Below, in pieces: positions 7,617 to 17,299 of a DNA stretch of 64,000 nucleotides. The stretch is from Planctomycetaceae bacterium. GTDB lineage: Bacteria; Planctomycetota; Planctomycetia; Planctomycetales; Planctomycetaceae. Within the stretch, counting starts at the first letter, position 1. Each line of letters starts with the position of its first letter. The position numbers were made by a program, and so were the translations under genes. Where the stretch lies: assembly GCA_014762625.1 (NCBI GenBank), contig JABURQ010000048.1, forward strand, positions 1 through 64,000, in the 5' to 3' direction. The notes beneath the pieces were generated by a model. That model was not told the origin of the DNA. It did not search any database and saw only the letters and a program-made list of their open reading frames with translations.

Positions 7617-9764
7617 TCACTTCGCGTTCAGGATTCGATTGACGATTTCCCGGCGACTGAAATCTGTAGGCTGAATCTGTAGCATACCGTTTCTTCCGGG
7701 TTCTCCCAGCTTTAACATCTCCGCCGTTTCTGAATCTTCGGCAACACCTCCGACGATCAACTCCGTGGGGCTTGCCAACAGTCCCAACCCGCCGATATCT
7801 CCATACCGGACCGCCCCGGGAAGAAAGTTGGGATCGGACGTCTTTCCGATATCGGCAAACTGGAAGCCGTGCAGGTTCACAATCATCTTTTCCCACCCCT
7901 TACGTGAGGCTTCCGTCGAACTTGCCAGCAAGCTCCAGACGCCGGCGTCTCCCGTTCCGACAACAATCGTCTCTTCAGGACGGAACAACGCAGAAAGCAG
8001 CAATCGAATATCCCGCACACGTTGGACGATGGTGGGATTGTTGTAACCGAAGGTGTACCCGGAATACTGTTCGTTGACGGGAATTCCGCCCGTCCATTCG
8101 GCATGTCGTGATTCCCCCGTCAAGAAGGGGTCGATCGAAACAACCGCATAACCCGCATCCAGCAGGCGCTGTACTTCGCCGTCAATGTTTCCCATCTCAT
8201 CAAAAAGATGCGACTTCCCAGCGTCATCGCACCAGAGCACCGTTTTCGTTTTTTGGGACGGTTCCAGGCTCACATAAGGGATCACGAAACCTGCTCCTTG
8301 CAGGGTCACGGTTCCCTTGTTGAGTTTCAAATCCTCATTGAGTGAGACGCCTTCCGTGGTGATTTCGATTTCGGGTGTCGATATTCCGGGAAGCTCCGTA
8401 TCGAACAGTACCGACTGAATCCGTCTCATCTGGCGACGATATTCGTCGAGATCGTCGCCAGCCAGTTCTTTCATTTCCTGACGATAAGTTCTCAACTCCC
8501 CGATCATCCACGCTCGCAACTCCTCGGTAGATTTCGAACGCTCCGGCAGCGGATGCTCGTCGTCGAAGACCGAGAGTTCCTCCTGCGGAATCGGCCAGAA
8601 ATCGGTCTCGACCAGCGGCGCGTCGGGCAGGTCCAGATGCTCGGCCATCCAGCGATACATGATTGCCCGGGAGACGTAGTTGTAGTTGTGTCCGAATTCG
8701 GGATGCGCTTCGGCGTAGACGTTCGAGGGCTTGTCGTAGAGTGAATAAATCTGTTTGAGTTCGGGGAGGCCTTTCGTCTCGATGTTGATGGTCCAGTCGT
8801 TGGCCCCGGTCATCGCCAGCGGTTTCGGAGCAAAGAGTGCCGCCATCGCGACGTTGTTGATTCCCTGTCGCAGGTAATCGGCGTTTTCGCACACGCAACC
8901 TCCCTGCATCGCGGTGGAAACCATCACGGCGGGAAACGCCACATCGATGCGATCATCGAGTGCCGCTAGCATGAATGTCTGCGTCCCGCCTCCACTGGCA
9001 CCAGTTACAGCCAGGCGGTCCTGATCGACATCTTCCAGCGACGTGAGAAAATCGAGAGCCCGAATCGAATTCCAGGTTTGCAAACCCATTGTATTGATCA
9101 GCCAGAGTCCCGCTTCGGCGTCCGCAAAGTCATTGCGATGATCGATCACTTTACTGTCGGAGTAGCCGACCATGTCGTAATGAAAGACGATGCATCCCAT
9201 CCGGGCGAGATGGACCATACGGGCCTGAATGTGATGCCGGCCTCCCGAGAGATATTTTTCGCCCCCTTCGGCAATCGCTTTTAACGCGGCCTCTTCGCCC
9301 ATATCCGAAAATCGGGCATCGGCCCAGTGGCCGTGAGGACAAAGCACGCCGGGAGCTTTCCCTTCGATTTTAACGGGACGATACAAATTCCCCGTCACAA
9401 AGTGTCCCGGCATCGACTCAAAAAAGACTCGCTGCACGATGTAGTCGCCGCGATGGATCTCGCCGTGGACGACGGCATTCAACGGGGTATTCGGCCATTG
9501 CGGAACCAGGCCGTTACTGACTTTCAATTGCGAGCGGATTTTCTCTGATTCAAATTTCCATTCGTCGAGAGTGGCGGGGGGCGTCCAGGGATGATATTCA
9601 TCGCGCAGATCACGGAGCTTTCCCAGTCGAACATCGGGATTCGATTCCCCCTCGTCGAAGACGCGCGCGAGTTCGGCGGGAGTCTTCTGAGCTAGAGCCA
9701 TCGTTTGCAAGCCCAAGACAAGTGCAACCAGAGACAGCACGAATGAGGAGCGAAAACAGAACAT
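7617..9764 (-). CDS. Secreted acetyl-xylan-esterase-like protein with two alpha/beta-hydrolase domains
   Basis: The 715-residue product carries a signal peptide (FVLSLVALVLGLQTMALA). The first hydrolase domain (about 70-390) has a full triad: nucleophile Ser in TGASGGG, Asp in GANDWT and His in EFGHNYN. It resembles the acetyl xylan esterase/dienelactone hydrolase proteins abundant in planctomycetes. The C-terminal half (about 470-715) looks like a second copy of the fold. There the nucleophile elbow reads VVGTGDAG, with Asp where Ser is expected, so it is probably non-catalytic. The substrate is unknown; esters on plant or algal polysaccharides are a reasonable guess. It is convergent with the 7290 gene and divergent from dihydroorotase. 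Confidence 0.85.
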   Translation of the reverse strand: MFCFRSSFVLSLVALVLGLQTMALAQKTPAELARVFDEGESNPDVRLGKLRDLRDEYHPWTPPATLDEWKFESEKIRSQLKVSNGLVPQWPNTPLNAVVHGEIHRGDYIVQRVFFESMPGHFVTGNLYRPVKIEGKAPGVLCPHGHWADARFSDMGEEAALKAIAEGGEKYLSGGRHHIQARMVHLARMGCIVFHYDMVGYSDSKVIDHRNDFADAEAGLWLINTMGLQTWNSIRALDFLTSLEDVDQDRLAVTGASGGGTQTFMLAALDDRIDVAFPAVMVSTAMQGGCVCENADYLRQGINNVAMAALFAPKPLAMTGANDWTINIETKGLPELKQIYSLYDKPSNVYAEAHPEFGHNYNYVSRAIMYRWMAEHLDLPDAPLVETDFWPIPQEELSVFDDEHPLPERSKSTEELRAWMIGELRTYRQEMKELAGDDLDEYRRQMRRIQSVLFDTELPGISTPEIEITTEGVSLNEDLKLNKGTVTLQGAGFVIPYVSLEPSQKTKTVLWCDDAGKSHLFDEMGNIDGEVQRLLDAGYAVVSIDPFLTGESRHAEWTGGIPVNEQYSGYTFGYNNPTIVQRVRDIRLLLSALFRPEETIVVGTGDAGVWSLLASSTEASRKGWEKMIVNLHGFQFADIGKTSDPNFLPGAVRYGDIGGLGLLASPTELIVGGVAEDSETAEMLKLGEPGRNGMLQIQPTDFSRREIVNRILNAK

Positions 9765-9859
9765 GGTGGGTCTCTCCGAGGTCCGACAGGGTTTCTCAAT
9801 AGGGACTCTCAGCGTATGCTGTCAAAATCCAAAACGCAAAAATGATCTTGGAGAATTCG

Positions 9860-11086
9860 ATGCTGATTGAAGGACAACTCGTCTCTCCCGAAGGAGTCAC
9901 CCGAGGCCGGGTTCAATTCGAGAACGACACTATCACCGCCGTCGGCGATCTCCCCGGCGAACCGGATCTCGTCTGCGGTGACGAATGCCTCATTTTTGCC
10001 GGCATGGGGGATATTCACATTCACGCTCGCGACGACGTCAGCGAAGAACAGACTTATAAGGAAGATTTTACGACGGCCACCGCGGCAGCCGTGAACGGCG
10101 GCGTCGTCCAGGTCGCCGATATGCCCAACAATCCCGCCGCTCCCATCGATGACGCATCGTACGCGGCGAAGGAGGAGCATCTCCGCCAACGGAACGTCCC
10201 GATCCAGATTACGCTTTACGCAGGGATCGGGCCGGGAACCCAGCCCCTCTCTCGAAACGTCCCTTACAAAGCGTATATGGGACCGAGTGTGGGAGACCTG
10301 TTCTTCAAATCTCTGGCACAGCTCGACGAAACGCTCTCGGCTTATCGCGGCTGCAACGTCAGTTTTCACTGTGAAGATCCCGAATTGCTCGATGCCGCCG
10401 CCAACGCACCGACCCACGAACAACGCCGACCTCCCGAATGCGAGCTCTCGGCCACCAAATTCGCTCTCCAGATGATTGAGAAGTACAATCTGGTCGGGAA
10501 ACTGTGTCACTATTCGGTCGGAGAAGGGTTACCTCTCATCCGCAAGGCTCGGGAGAAAGGCTTGCCGGTGACGTGCGAGGTAACGCCCCATCATCTCTAT
10601 TTCGACGACAGCCAGTTGACGGACGAGAATCGCGGCTGGATGCAGATGAATCCTCCGCTGCGAAAAACGTCCGACAAGCTGGCGATGCTGGAGGCGCTGC
10701 GGGACGGCACACTCGACTACATCGCCACCGATCACGCCCCCCACACCAAAGAAGAGAACGAGAAAGGTATTTCCGGCCAACCGCACCTCGACACCTACGC
10801 CGCGTTTACGACCTGGTTGATGGCCGAGCAGAATTTTACTCCCGAACGGATTGCCGCCGTCTGTTCCGCAAATCCGGGAGAGTTCGTCAACCCGTTTACT
10901 GCTCCGAAAAAATTCGGACTGATCGAACCGGGATACGTGGCGTCATTGACGATCCTGAATCTTGCGAAGCCGTGGACCGTTCGCGCGGAGGATCTCAAGA
11001 CGAAATGCGGCTGGTCGCCGTTCGAGGGAGTGACATTTCCCGGAAGTGTCGAGGCGGTTTTCGTTGCCGGAGAGAGACTGAAATAA
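9860..11086 (+). CDS. pyrC: Dihydroorotase
   Basis: This 408-residue amidohydrolase has HIHARD at about 53-58 (zinc ligands and substrate Arg), KAYMGPSVG (lysine loop), FHCEDPE, CEVTPHHLYF and the catalytic ATDHAPHTKEE. Together these identify the pyrC-type enzyme that closes N-carbamoyl-aspartate to dihydroorotate in pyrimidine synthesis. The ATG at 9860 follows TTGGAGAA at a good distance, so it was preferred to the in-frame ATG 18 bases upstream. An inactive PyrC-like subunit is unlikely because all the metal and catalytic motifs are present. No other pyr gene lies nearby. Confidence 0.9.
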   Translation: MLIEGQLVSPEGVTRGRVQFENDTITAVGDLPGEPDLVCGDECLIFAGMGDIHIHARDDVSEEQTYKEDFTTATAAAVNGGVVQVADMPNNPAAPIDDASYAAKEEHLRQRNVPIQITLYAGIGPGTQPLSRNVPYKAYMGPSVGDLFFKSLAQLDETLSAYRGCNVSFHCEDPELLDAAANAPTHEQRRPPECELSATKFALQMIEKYNLVGKLCHYSVGEGLPLIRKAREKGLPVTCEVTPHHLYFDDSQLTDENRGWMQMNPPLRKTSDKLAMLEALRDGTLDYIATDHAPHTKEENEKGISGQPHLDTYAAFTTWLMAEQNFTPERIAAVCSANPGEFVNPFTAPKKFGLIEPGYVASLTILNLAKPWTVRAEDLKTKCGWSPFEGVTFPGSVEAVFVAGERLK

Positions 11087-11195
11087 CGGCAATTCGCGGG
11101 TAGAACTCCCTTTTCGAGAAATCGCCGCTGGAATTTCCTCCAGTCGAATCGAATAATTTGACCTGCCCGCAACCTCCCAGAAACTTTGTAAAACA

Positions 11196-11864
11196 ATGAC
11201 CACGCTGACTGTTGAAAACTATCTGAAGTCGATTTTACAGCACGAACTGCAAACCGATGAGAACTTGATGTCGACCGGGAAAATCGCCGAAGCGATGGAG
11301 GTTTCCCCCGGTACCGTCACCAGCATGCTCAAAACATTAAGCGAATCCGGCCTGGCTGAGTACCGACCGTATGAAGGAGCCATTCTCACCGAGTCTGGAC
11401 GGAAGCTGGCGATGCGGATGTTGCGTCGTCACCGCTTGATCGAATTGTTTCTCGTCAAGACGCTCAATCTGACCTGGGATCAGGTCCACGAGGAAGCCGA
11501 GGATATGGAGCATTCGGTAAGCGACTTTCTCGTCGAGAAGATCGACGAGTTTCTCGGGCGTCCGCAATTCGATCCTCACGGCGATCCGATTCCCACTGAG
11601 GAAGGTGTCATGCGCGGCACCACGCGGGAGATAGTGACCCTGGCGAGTTGCCATCCCGGACAGAAATTTCGGCTCGCTCGGGTGACCGATCAGGAGGGAG
11701 AATTCCTGCGTTATCTCAGCGAGTCCAATTTGAACATCGATACGGAAGGGGTCGTCGAAACGCGGAACGTCTCAGGAGGCATCATGACGATCTCCATCGA
11801 GGACCAATCGCTGTCGCTGGGTTTAACGGCGGCGGAGTCGTTGCTGGTCGAAGCTCTCTCCTGA
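11196..11864 (+). CDS. DtxR/MntR-family metal-dependent regulator
   Basis: The 222-residue protein has an N-terminal winged helix (GKIAEAMEVSPGTVTSMLKTL) and a dimerisation/metal region with RRHRLIELFL and VHEEAEDMEHSVSD. These match the His, Glu and Glu-His ligands of DtxR/MntR. A C-terminal FeoA/SH3-like domain starts near residue 150 (GQKFRLARVTDQEGEFLRYL). Such proteins repress iron or manganese uptake genes when metal-bound. No metal transporter is adjacent, so the metal and targets are unknown. It follows pyrC by 109 bases and is convergent with the HtrA gene. Confidence 0.9.
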   Translation: MTTLTVENYLKSILQHELQTDENLMSTGKIAEAMEVSPGTVTSMLKTLSESGLAEYRPYEGAILTESGRKLAMRMLRRHRLIELFLVKTLNLTWDQVHEEAEDMEHSVSDFLVEKIDEFLGRPQFDPHGDPIPTEEGVMRGTTREIVTLASCHPGQKFRLARVTDQEGEFLRYLSESNLNIDTEGVVETRNVSGGIMTISIEDQSLSLGLTAAESLLVEALS

Positions 11865-11889
11865 ACGGCAACCCGTCTGGAGGGGCGTC

Positions 11890-13044
11890 TTATTCGACGC
11901 GGCGGAAACGGGCGCGATCCGTCAATTCAACGTACACGGTCACATGCTGACCGTTGCGGAGAACTTCAAGCCGCACGCGTTTGTCGAGCGGCGTCAGGCT
12001 CACCAGATGAATCAGGTGATTCTGATCTTCGATGTCGTAGCCGTCAAAATTGAGGATGACGTCGTTATAGCGGAGTTTGGCCCGAGCGGCGGGAGTGTTC
12101 TGATAGACTTCCGTCACACGCGCTCCCTGAACGCGATCGAGCTTCAGGCGAGTGGCGTCTTCGGGGGAGAATTCTTCATCGAGTGCCACCCCCAGAAACG
12201 CCCGCTGCACGCGGCCATGTTCGAGCAGTTGATCGACGACGAATTTCACCAGATTGCTGGGGATGCTGAAGCCGATCCCTTCGTTTCCGCCGCTGTTGGA
12301 AGCGATGGCGGTGTTGATGCCGATCACCCGCCCTTGAGTATCGATCAGCGGGCCGCCACTATTTCCGGGATTGATGGCGGCATCGGTTTGCAGAAAATCC
12401 TGGTTGATCACGGAGCTCGAATCGGCTTCGCCTCCGAGTCGTAACGAGCGACGTCCTTTGGCGGAAATGATGCCCATTGTGATCGACTGGTTCAGTCCGA
12501 ACGGACTTCCCATCGCCAAGACGACGTGACCGATTTCGAGCCGATCGCTGTCTCCCCAGCGGGCGGGGGTGACGCTGTTGTTGTGGAATTCCAGCACAGC
12601 GAGATCGGTCGCCGGATCGCTCATGATGCGCGTCGGTCGCAGAACGCGACCGTCGTCGAGCTTGACCTGGATTTCATTCAGACTCGCTCCCTGAATCACG
12701 TGTCGATTCGTGACGATAAACGGTCGCGGTGATTTTTTGCTCGTCATGATGACGCCGGAACCGGTTTCTTCGATCGTTCCCCGCCGGGCGTCCTGGCGTT
12801 CGCTTTGAATGTGAACAACGCTGGGGGACGCGACGGTGTAGATGCGCGACATCACCCGTCCGAAATCGTTGAGCGTGGTATCGCCGAGTTGCAGTTCGTT
12901 ATACAGGCGATCGACTTCGGAAGGATCGAGATGACGAGCCTGCAGGAGACGGCTGGCGGGCCAATCTTCCAAAGCCAGGCCCAGAACAATTCCCGACAAC
13001 AGAATCAGCGCGGTGTAAATCAAAGAGGGACGGCGGTTGGTCAT
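11890..13044 (-). CDS. HtrA/DegP-like S1C serine protease, membrane-anchored, one PDZ domain
   Basis: The 384-residue protein has an uncleaved N-terminal anchor (IYTALILLSGIVLGLAL). Its trypsin-like domain shows a complete triad: His115 in TNRHVI, Asp147 in SDPATDLAVL and Ser229 in GNSGGP. One PDZ domain follows (about 275-375). This is the DegS/HtrA layout, used for periplasmic quality control or regulated cleavage. Another in-window candidate for such a cascade is the site-2 protease at 2.4 kb, but no anti-sigma gene links the two. Confidence 0.92.
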   Translation of the reverse strand: MTNRRPSLIYTALILLSGIVLGLALEDWPASRLLQARHLDPSEVDRLYNELQLGDTTLNDFGRVMSRIYTVASPSVVHIQSERQDARRGTIEETGSGVIMTSKKSPRPFIVTNRHVIQGASLNEIQVKLDDGRVLRPTRIMSDPATDLAVLEFHNNSVTPARWGDSDRLEIGHVVLAMGSPFGLNQSITMGIISAKGRRSLRLGGEADSSSVINQDFLQTDAAINPGNSGGPLIDTQGRVIGINTAIASNSGGNEGIGFSIPSNLVKFVVDQLLEHGRVQRAFLGVALDEEFSPEDATRLKLDRVQGARVTEVYQNTPAARAKLRYNDVILNFDGYDIEDQNHLIHLVSLTPLDKRVRLEVLRNGQHVTVYVELTDRARFRRVE

Positions 13045-13178
13045 GGCTCGATGAGCTCCCGATCGGACAATCGACGGCGTTCAATAACAAACGATTACGC
13101 TCCGTCGCTTCAATCGGCGTCCATGCCTTCATCGTGATATCGGTGGGAAGCCGCCTTCTGTCCGTGAAGGCGTCGGGG

Positions 13179-13628
13179 TCACGAATGCTGATCGAGATCG
13201 CCCAACGTCAAATCCATCTCTTGCATCCGAAATTCAAAATCGGCTGCGTTTTCCCAATCGATATCAAATTGATCCAGGTCACCACCGGCCTGTTCCACTT
13301 TCTCCTGACACTTCACGCAAAACGGCGTAAACGGGAGGGCGTTCAGTCGAGTGATCGGGATCTTCTTCTGACATAATTCGCAGTCGCCGAAGCGACCGGT
13401 GCGAATCATCTCAATGGCCCGTTCAATCTGGGCCAACTCGCGGCTTTCAAAAGCCATTAACTGGGAGTTGAGTTCTTTCTCAGTATCGTTGACGGCGTCG
13501 TCACCGACATCTCCCACCTCGCGGGACTGCTGACCGAGATCCATTTCCTGGTTCAGACTGTCCCGCAGTTCATCCCGCTTCTCGCGAAGTTTCTCATGAA
13601 GTCGAAGTAGGGCATCTTTTCGTGCCAT
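13179..13628 (-). CDS. DksA/TraR-family zinc-finger protein
   Basis: The 149-residue protein has an N-terminal coiled coil (KDALLRLHEKLREKRDELRD), then an acidic segment and a four-cysteine zinc finger (CELCQKKI, FCVKCQ). This is the DksA/TraR layout: proteins that enter the RNA polymerase secondary channel and tune initiation, often with ppGpp. The start at 13628 is fixed by a strong AAAGGAGG ribosome site, so an earlier ATG 54 bases upstream is rejected. The C-terminal acidic tail after the finger is longer than in E. coli DksA. Confidence 0.88.
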   Translation of the reverse strand: MARKDALLRLHEKLREKRDELRDSLNQEMDLGQQSREVGDVGDDAVNDTEKELNSQLMAFESRELAQIERAIEMIRTGRFGDCELCQKKIPITRLNALPFTPFCVKCQEKVEQAGGDLDQFDIDWENAADFEFRMQEMDLTLGDLDQHS

Positions 13629-14311
13629 GGTTTTATTCCTCCTTTGATATCCGAACTCTGTCGAATTCGGTTTGCGTCTCAATTTCCTGTGAGCGGCAAA
13701 TTATAGGAGTCGTCTCCGTCTTCAATGAGCGGTTCGTAAAAAAGGGGAAGGGACCGCCAATCTCAACTCATTTTTTGACAATCCTAAATAATCAAAAGTC
13801 CTTGTCAGAACTTCAGTTACCTTGTTTTATCCAAGATTCCCGAGCCGGATTTTTTTTCTCAGGCTCGACGCGAATTCATTCCCTGAATCGGCTGGAAACT
13901 TGTGATTTCCCTAACTGGGGCTGTTCGTCCATTTTAGGAACGTACTGCTCTTTACTGATCGGCGATTCCTGCCGATCTGAGGGAGTGTTTCTGGAATGCG
14001 TTCGATTCTTCCAGGTATGAGTTCCATACAGGTCTGCCGTGCTGATCCGATTATGCTCGCTGTTCTGGTCACGAGAACGGGACCGAAATCCCTCCATCGG
14101 AGGCTGCGGGACGAACCGGTTCCGATTGCAGCGATCAACGGGATTTTTCCAGCGAACTGGGTTCTCGGAGCGAGAGGGTGTTGTGGTGCGTCATTGTTTT
14201 CCTCTAGACTGAGAGTCCGTCTTCAAATTTCATTTTGGCTGCGAATCGCGAATTTGAAGACAAGCTCTGAGACGAGCGCTAAATTTTTTGCTCTGGGAAC
14301 GGTCGGCTGTG
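13629..14311. other. 683-bp intergenic region without a convincing gene
   Basis: This is the longest non-coding stretch in the window. It has an AT-rich part (about 13735-13860) and a GC-rich part (14080-14190). One hairpin, CGAGCC-N15-GGCTCG near 13840-13867, holds a T-run in its loop. The few open frames lack ribosome sites and recognisable products. It holds the promoters of the DksA-like gene (leftward) and the PDZ gene (rightward). A structured RNA is possible but I recognise none. Confidence 0.5.
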
Positions 14312-15418
14312 ATGACAATCCGATTTTTTATGCTGTTTACCACGGTTTGCAGTTTGCTGTTGGGCACTCTTTCCGTGCCTACAGCACAGGCACAATTTCA
14401 ACCGGTCCCGAATCCGCCGCGCGGCATCCAGATTGTTCCCCGCCAGGGAGGCTTTGGAAACAGCCCCTTCGAAAATCGGGGACGTCCTCAGCAGAAGTTG
14501 TACGTGCCGGTTCTTCCCGCGCCTCCTCCGCTTCCGTCGCGGATCGCCCTCTCGGACGAACGCCTCAAAAAACTGACGCAGCAGTTGGAGAGTGGAAACT
14601 ATCGAGAACGGGTTGAAGCCACCCGCATTCTCAAACAGGAGGGAAGTCTCAAGACCGTCCAGAAGATGACCGCAGCCGCCAAATCAAACTCGCCCGAATT
14701 ATCGATGCGGGCGTTGTCGGTTCTCGAAGCGATCTTTCTCTCCGCAGACGACGTCGCCAATCGAGCCGCCGAAACGGGTTTGGAGGATCTGGCGTTTCAG
14801 TTCGCCAACGATCTCGGTATGCAGGCTCGGGAGATTCTGACGACTCACGCACAATTACGTTCCAAGCGAGCCACCGGCGACTTACAGGCCAAAGGGCTCT
14901 ATATCGAGTTTCGTACGGATATGATGCCGGTGGATGAAGTCACGGGTGAATTATATCCCGGCATCGGACATGTGCGACTGGGGAAAGGCTGGAAAGGGGG
15001 CGAGGAAGGAATTCGAGACATTCAACGTCTGCAAGGTCTCAACTTGCTGTATGTGATTTCCAACTGCCCCGTCTCCGCCAAACGAGTCGAAGAAATTCTG
15101 AATCCGATTGCTCCCGAGATTCGTATCGAGGAACGAGGCGCGGTGGAACTCGGCGTCCGATTTTTGTCGTTCTCCAACACTCCTCAAGGGAAAGGCGTGT
15201 TGATTGGCGAAGTGACTCCCGGAAAATCGGCTCACGCCGCCGGATTGCGAGCGAACGACGTCATTCTGTCTCTGGACGGCGAGCAAGTCGATACGTTCAA
15301 CAAACTGGTCGACTTGCTGAAAAAGTACGAGCCGGGCGATGTGATCAAGATCGAACGCGCCCGAACTTCCAATCTGGAAGAGTCTGATATTCTCGACGTG
15401 AAATTGAAGGGCTGGTAA
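14312..15418 (+). CDS. Secreted PDZ-domain protein of unknown role
   Basis: The 368-residue product has a signal peptide (FFMLFTTVCSLLLGTLSVPTAQA) and a Pro-rich linker. A helical HEAT-like region follows at about 80-170 (RERVEATRILKQEGS, LSMRALSVLEAIFL). A stretch with a leucine-repeat flavour comes next (about 210-275), and a C-terminal PDZ domain at about 275-368 (LIGEVTPGKSAHAAGLRANDVILSLDG). There is no protease triad, so it is probably a scaffold or adaptor rather than an enzyme. The ATG at 14312 starts the signal peptide; a TTG 24 bases upstream is less likely. It is convergent with the CobW gene. Confidence 0.8.
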   Translation: MTIRFFMLFTTVCSLLLGTLSVPTAQAQFQPVPNPPRGIQIVPRQGGFGNSPFENRGRPQQKLYVPVLPAPPPLPSRIALSDERLKKLTQQLESGNYRERVEATRILKQEGSLKTVQKMTAAAKSNSPELSMRALSVLEAIFLSADDVANRAAETGLEDLAFQFANDLGMQAREILTTHAQLRSKRATGDLQAKGLYIEFRTDMMPVDEVTGELYPGIGHVRLGKGWKGGEEGIRDIQRLQGLNLLYVISNCPVSAKRVEEILNPIAPEIRIEERGAVELGVRFLSFSNTPQGKGVLIGEVTPGKSAHAAGLRANDVILSLDGEQVDTFNKLVDLLKKYEPGDVIKIERARTSNLEESDILDVKLKGW

Positions 15419-15428
15419 GCCGCGGGAC

Positions 15429-16547
15429 TCATTCGTCCGCAAAACGATGCGTCGGAACCGGGCGTCCCGGCCGAAAACTACGAGTCTGCTGATCCCGTTT
15501 CGATGCGCCTCGTGATTCCAACACGTCGTCCAGCACCGCGGAGACCGTCTGTTCGAGAATCGCCGGATCGCACGCGACTCGCGCATTGACGATCAACTCG
15601 ATACTTTTGACGTCGTATCCCGAGGCGAGGGACAGCTCGGGGGTCGTGTCGCTGCTGATCAGATTCGCCACGCCGAAGAAACCTTCCCACAAGCCGATCG
15701 TTTTCAGATGCGCCGGCTCGGCGTCTTGCTCGATAAGCGCGTCGCGCAGCTTGTTAACGATTTCGAGCAGCAGTTCGTCGAGCGAGAACGGCTCCTCCGC
15801 ATCGATATGCATGCTGGAATTGAGCCAACCGAGTTCCGCTTCTCCTTCAGCGTAAATATCGTAATCGATATCGAGAACCCGACGGCCGAAGTCTCCCTGC
15901 TGGCCGAGAAACTCGAACAGGCCGTCGAACCCTTCGCCCGATTTCGCCGAGACGCGAAGCGTGGGCGTGCCGGGGAACGATTGCTGCACCAGATCGGCCA
16001 ACTCATCGACCTCGGCGGGATCGAGTTCATCGATGCGATTGACGAGAATAGCGTCTGCTTCCTCCATCTGTTTCTTGAGAATATAGGCGGCTTTGGGAGA
16101 GAAGCCGGCCCCCGACTCATTCCGTAAGACCCGTTTCCCGTGCGAGGGTTTCAGAATGACGCAATACGGAGCGATCTCAAATTCCGCGTCGAACAGACGT
16201 TTGATCGGTTGAATGACGGTCGCGACCAGGTCGGTGCAACTACCGACCGGTTCGGCGAGAATAACGTCGGGACGCTGTGCGGTTCCCAGCGTTTCGATGG
16301 TTCCCATCAGTTCGTTGAAGTTACAACAGAAACAGGCCCCCGCCACTTCCCCCACATCGAACCCCTGAGAACGGAGGGTGTTGGTATCGACGAGATCTTC
16401 CGCCTGGTCGTTGGTCACGATGCCGACACTGAGTCCCTGGTCCATGTACATGGACGCCAGACGCCCCAGCGTGGTGGTCTTACCCGCTCCGAGAAAACCG
16501 CCGACCATCACAAATCGAATCCGATGCGCACTCATTTCAATTCTCAT
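15429..16547 (-). CDS. CobW/COG0523-family (G3E) GTPase, putative metallochaperone
   Basis: This 372-residue protein has the P-loop [11 protein letters not shown] at about 16-26, the metal-binding motif CFCC (Cys72, Cys74, Cys75) and the guanine motif NRIDELD. COG0523 proteins pass zinc, cobalt or other metals to client enzymes. The metal motif usually reads GCxCC; here the position before the first Cys is Ala (GACFCC). The C-terminal half lacks the His-rich loop of zinc-type members. No zinc-regulated client or Zur gene is adjacent, so the metal is unknown. It lies 97 bases downstream of purN on the same strand. Confidence 0.85.
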   Translation of the reverse strand: MRIEMSAHRIRFVMVGGFLGAGKTTTLGRLASMYMDQGLSVGIVTNDQAEDLVDTNTLRSQGFDVGEVAGACFCCNFNELMGTIETLGTAQRPDVILAEPVGSCTDLVATVIQPIKRLFDAEFEIAPYCVILKPSHGKRVLRNESGAGFSPKAAYILKKQMEEADAILVNRIDELDPAEVDELADLVQQSFPGTPTLRVSAKSGEGFDGLFEFLGQQGDFGRRVLDIDYDIYAEGEAELGWLNSSMHIDAEEPFSLDELLLEIVNKLRDALIEQDAEPAHLKTIGLWEGFFGVANLISSDTTPELSLASGYDVKSIELIVNARVACDPAILEQTVSAVLDDVLESRGASKRDQQTRSFRPGRPVPTHRFADE

Positions 16548-16644
16548 TCAAGTCAAAAACCAAACAATAGCGAGGCGTCTGCCTCACTGGCCTCATCCTA
16601 TCCGCTCACAGGTTTCCAACGCAAGGAACGAATCCCGGTCCTCG

Positions 16645-17286
16645 TCAGGGATCCAGAATTTTGACCCGGCGTCCTTCGACGTTCAAGCGGGCAGTCGCAT
16701 ACAACCGGATCGCTTCCGGATAAAGTTCACACTCCTGCTCGAACACTTTGGCCGCCAGAGAATCGGGAGTCTCATCGTCGCTCACACAGACCGCGCGTTG
16801 CAAAACGATCGGGCCGTGATCGTACTGGTTGTCGGCGAAGTGGACCGTGCAGCCGCTCACCTTCACTCCGCGTTCCAACACCGCTTCGTGAACCTTGTGG
16901 CCGTAGTAACCCTGACCGCAGAACGCGGGAATCAGCGACGGATGGATATTCATCACCCGCCCCAGGAAATCTTCCGGAACGTGGATCAATGAGAGAAATC
17001 CGGCCAGCGTCACCAGATCAACCTCCGCTTCCCGTAATTTCTCAAAGATTGCTTCGCTGAACGATTCGGTATCGGAGAAATTTCCCCGGGAGATCACTTC
17101 GACAGGAAAGCCTTCTTCCCGCGCCCAGATCACGCCGCCGCAATCCTCACGACTCGCGATCACAATAGGATCGGCGATGTCGAGCCGACCGGCGCGTTGT
17201 TCGGCGATCAGATTTTTCAGCGTGGTTCCGCCGCCGGAAATGAGAACTCCCAGTTTGAGGGGGCGATCGAGAGGTTGAGACAACAT
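16645..17286 (-). CDS. purN: Phosphoribosylglycinamide formyltransferase
   Basis: The 213-residue protein matches PurN: KLGVLISGGGTTLKNLI at the N-terminus and NIHPSLIPAF holding catalytic Asn113 and His115. Asp156 lies in QYDHGPIVLQ. It transfers a formyl group from 10-formyl-tetrahydrofolate to GAR in purine synthesis. The GQGYYGHKVHEAVLERGVK segment is the variant seen in folate-domain relatives, but length and motifs fit a stand-alone PurN. It begins 13 bases after the stop of the 17300 gene, so the two are probably co-transcribed. Confidence 0.92.
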   Translation of the reverse strand: MLSQPLDRPLKLGVLISGGGTTLKNLIAEQRAGRLDIADPIVIASREDCGGVIWAREEGFPVEVISRGNFSDTESFSEAIFEKLREAEVDLVTLAGFLSLIHVPEDFLGRVMNIHPSLIPAFCGQGYYGHKVHEAVLERGVKVSGCTVHFADNQYDHGPIVLQRAVCVSDDETPDSLAAKVFEQECELYPEAIRLYATARLNVEGRRVKILDP

Positions 17287-17299
17287 CGGATAATGTCTT

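Noticed and set aside
13996-14616. Rightward frame of 206 codons in the long gap
   Set aside because: It overlaps the start of the PDZ gene in another frame, has no ribosome site, and shows no recognisable domain.
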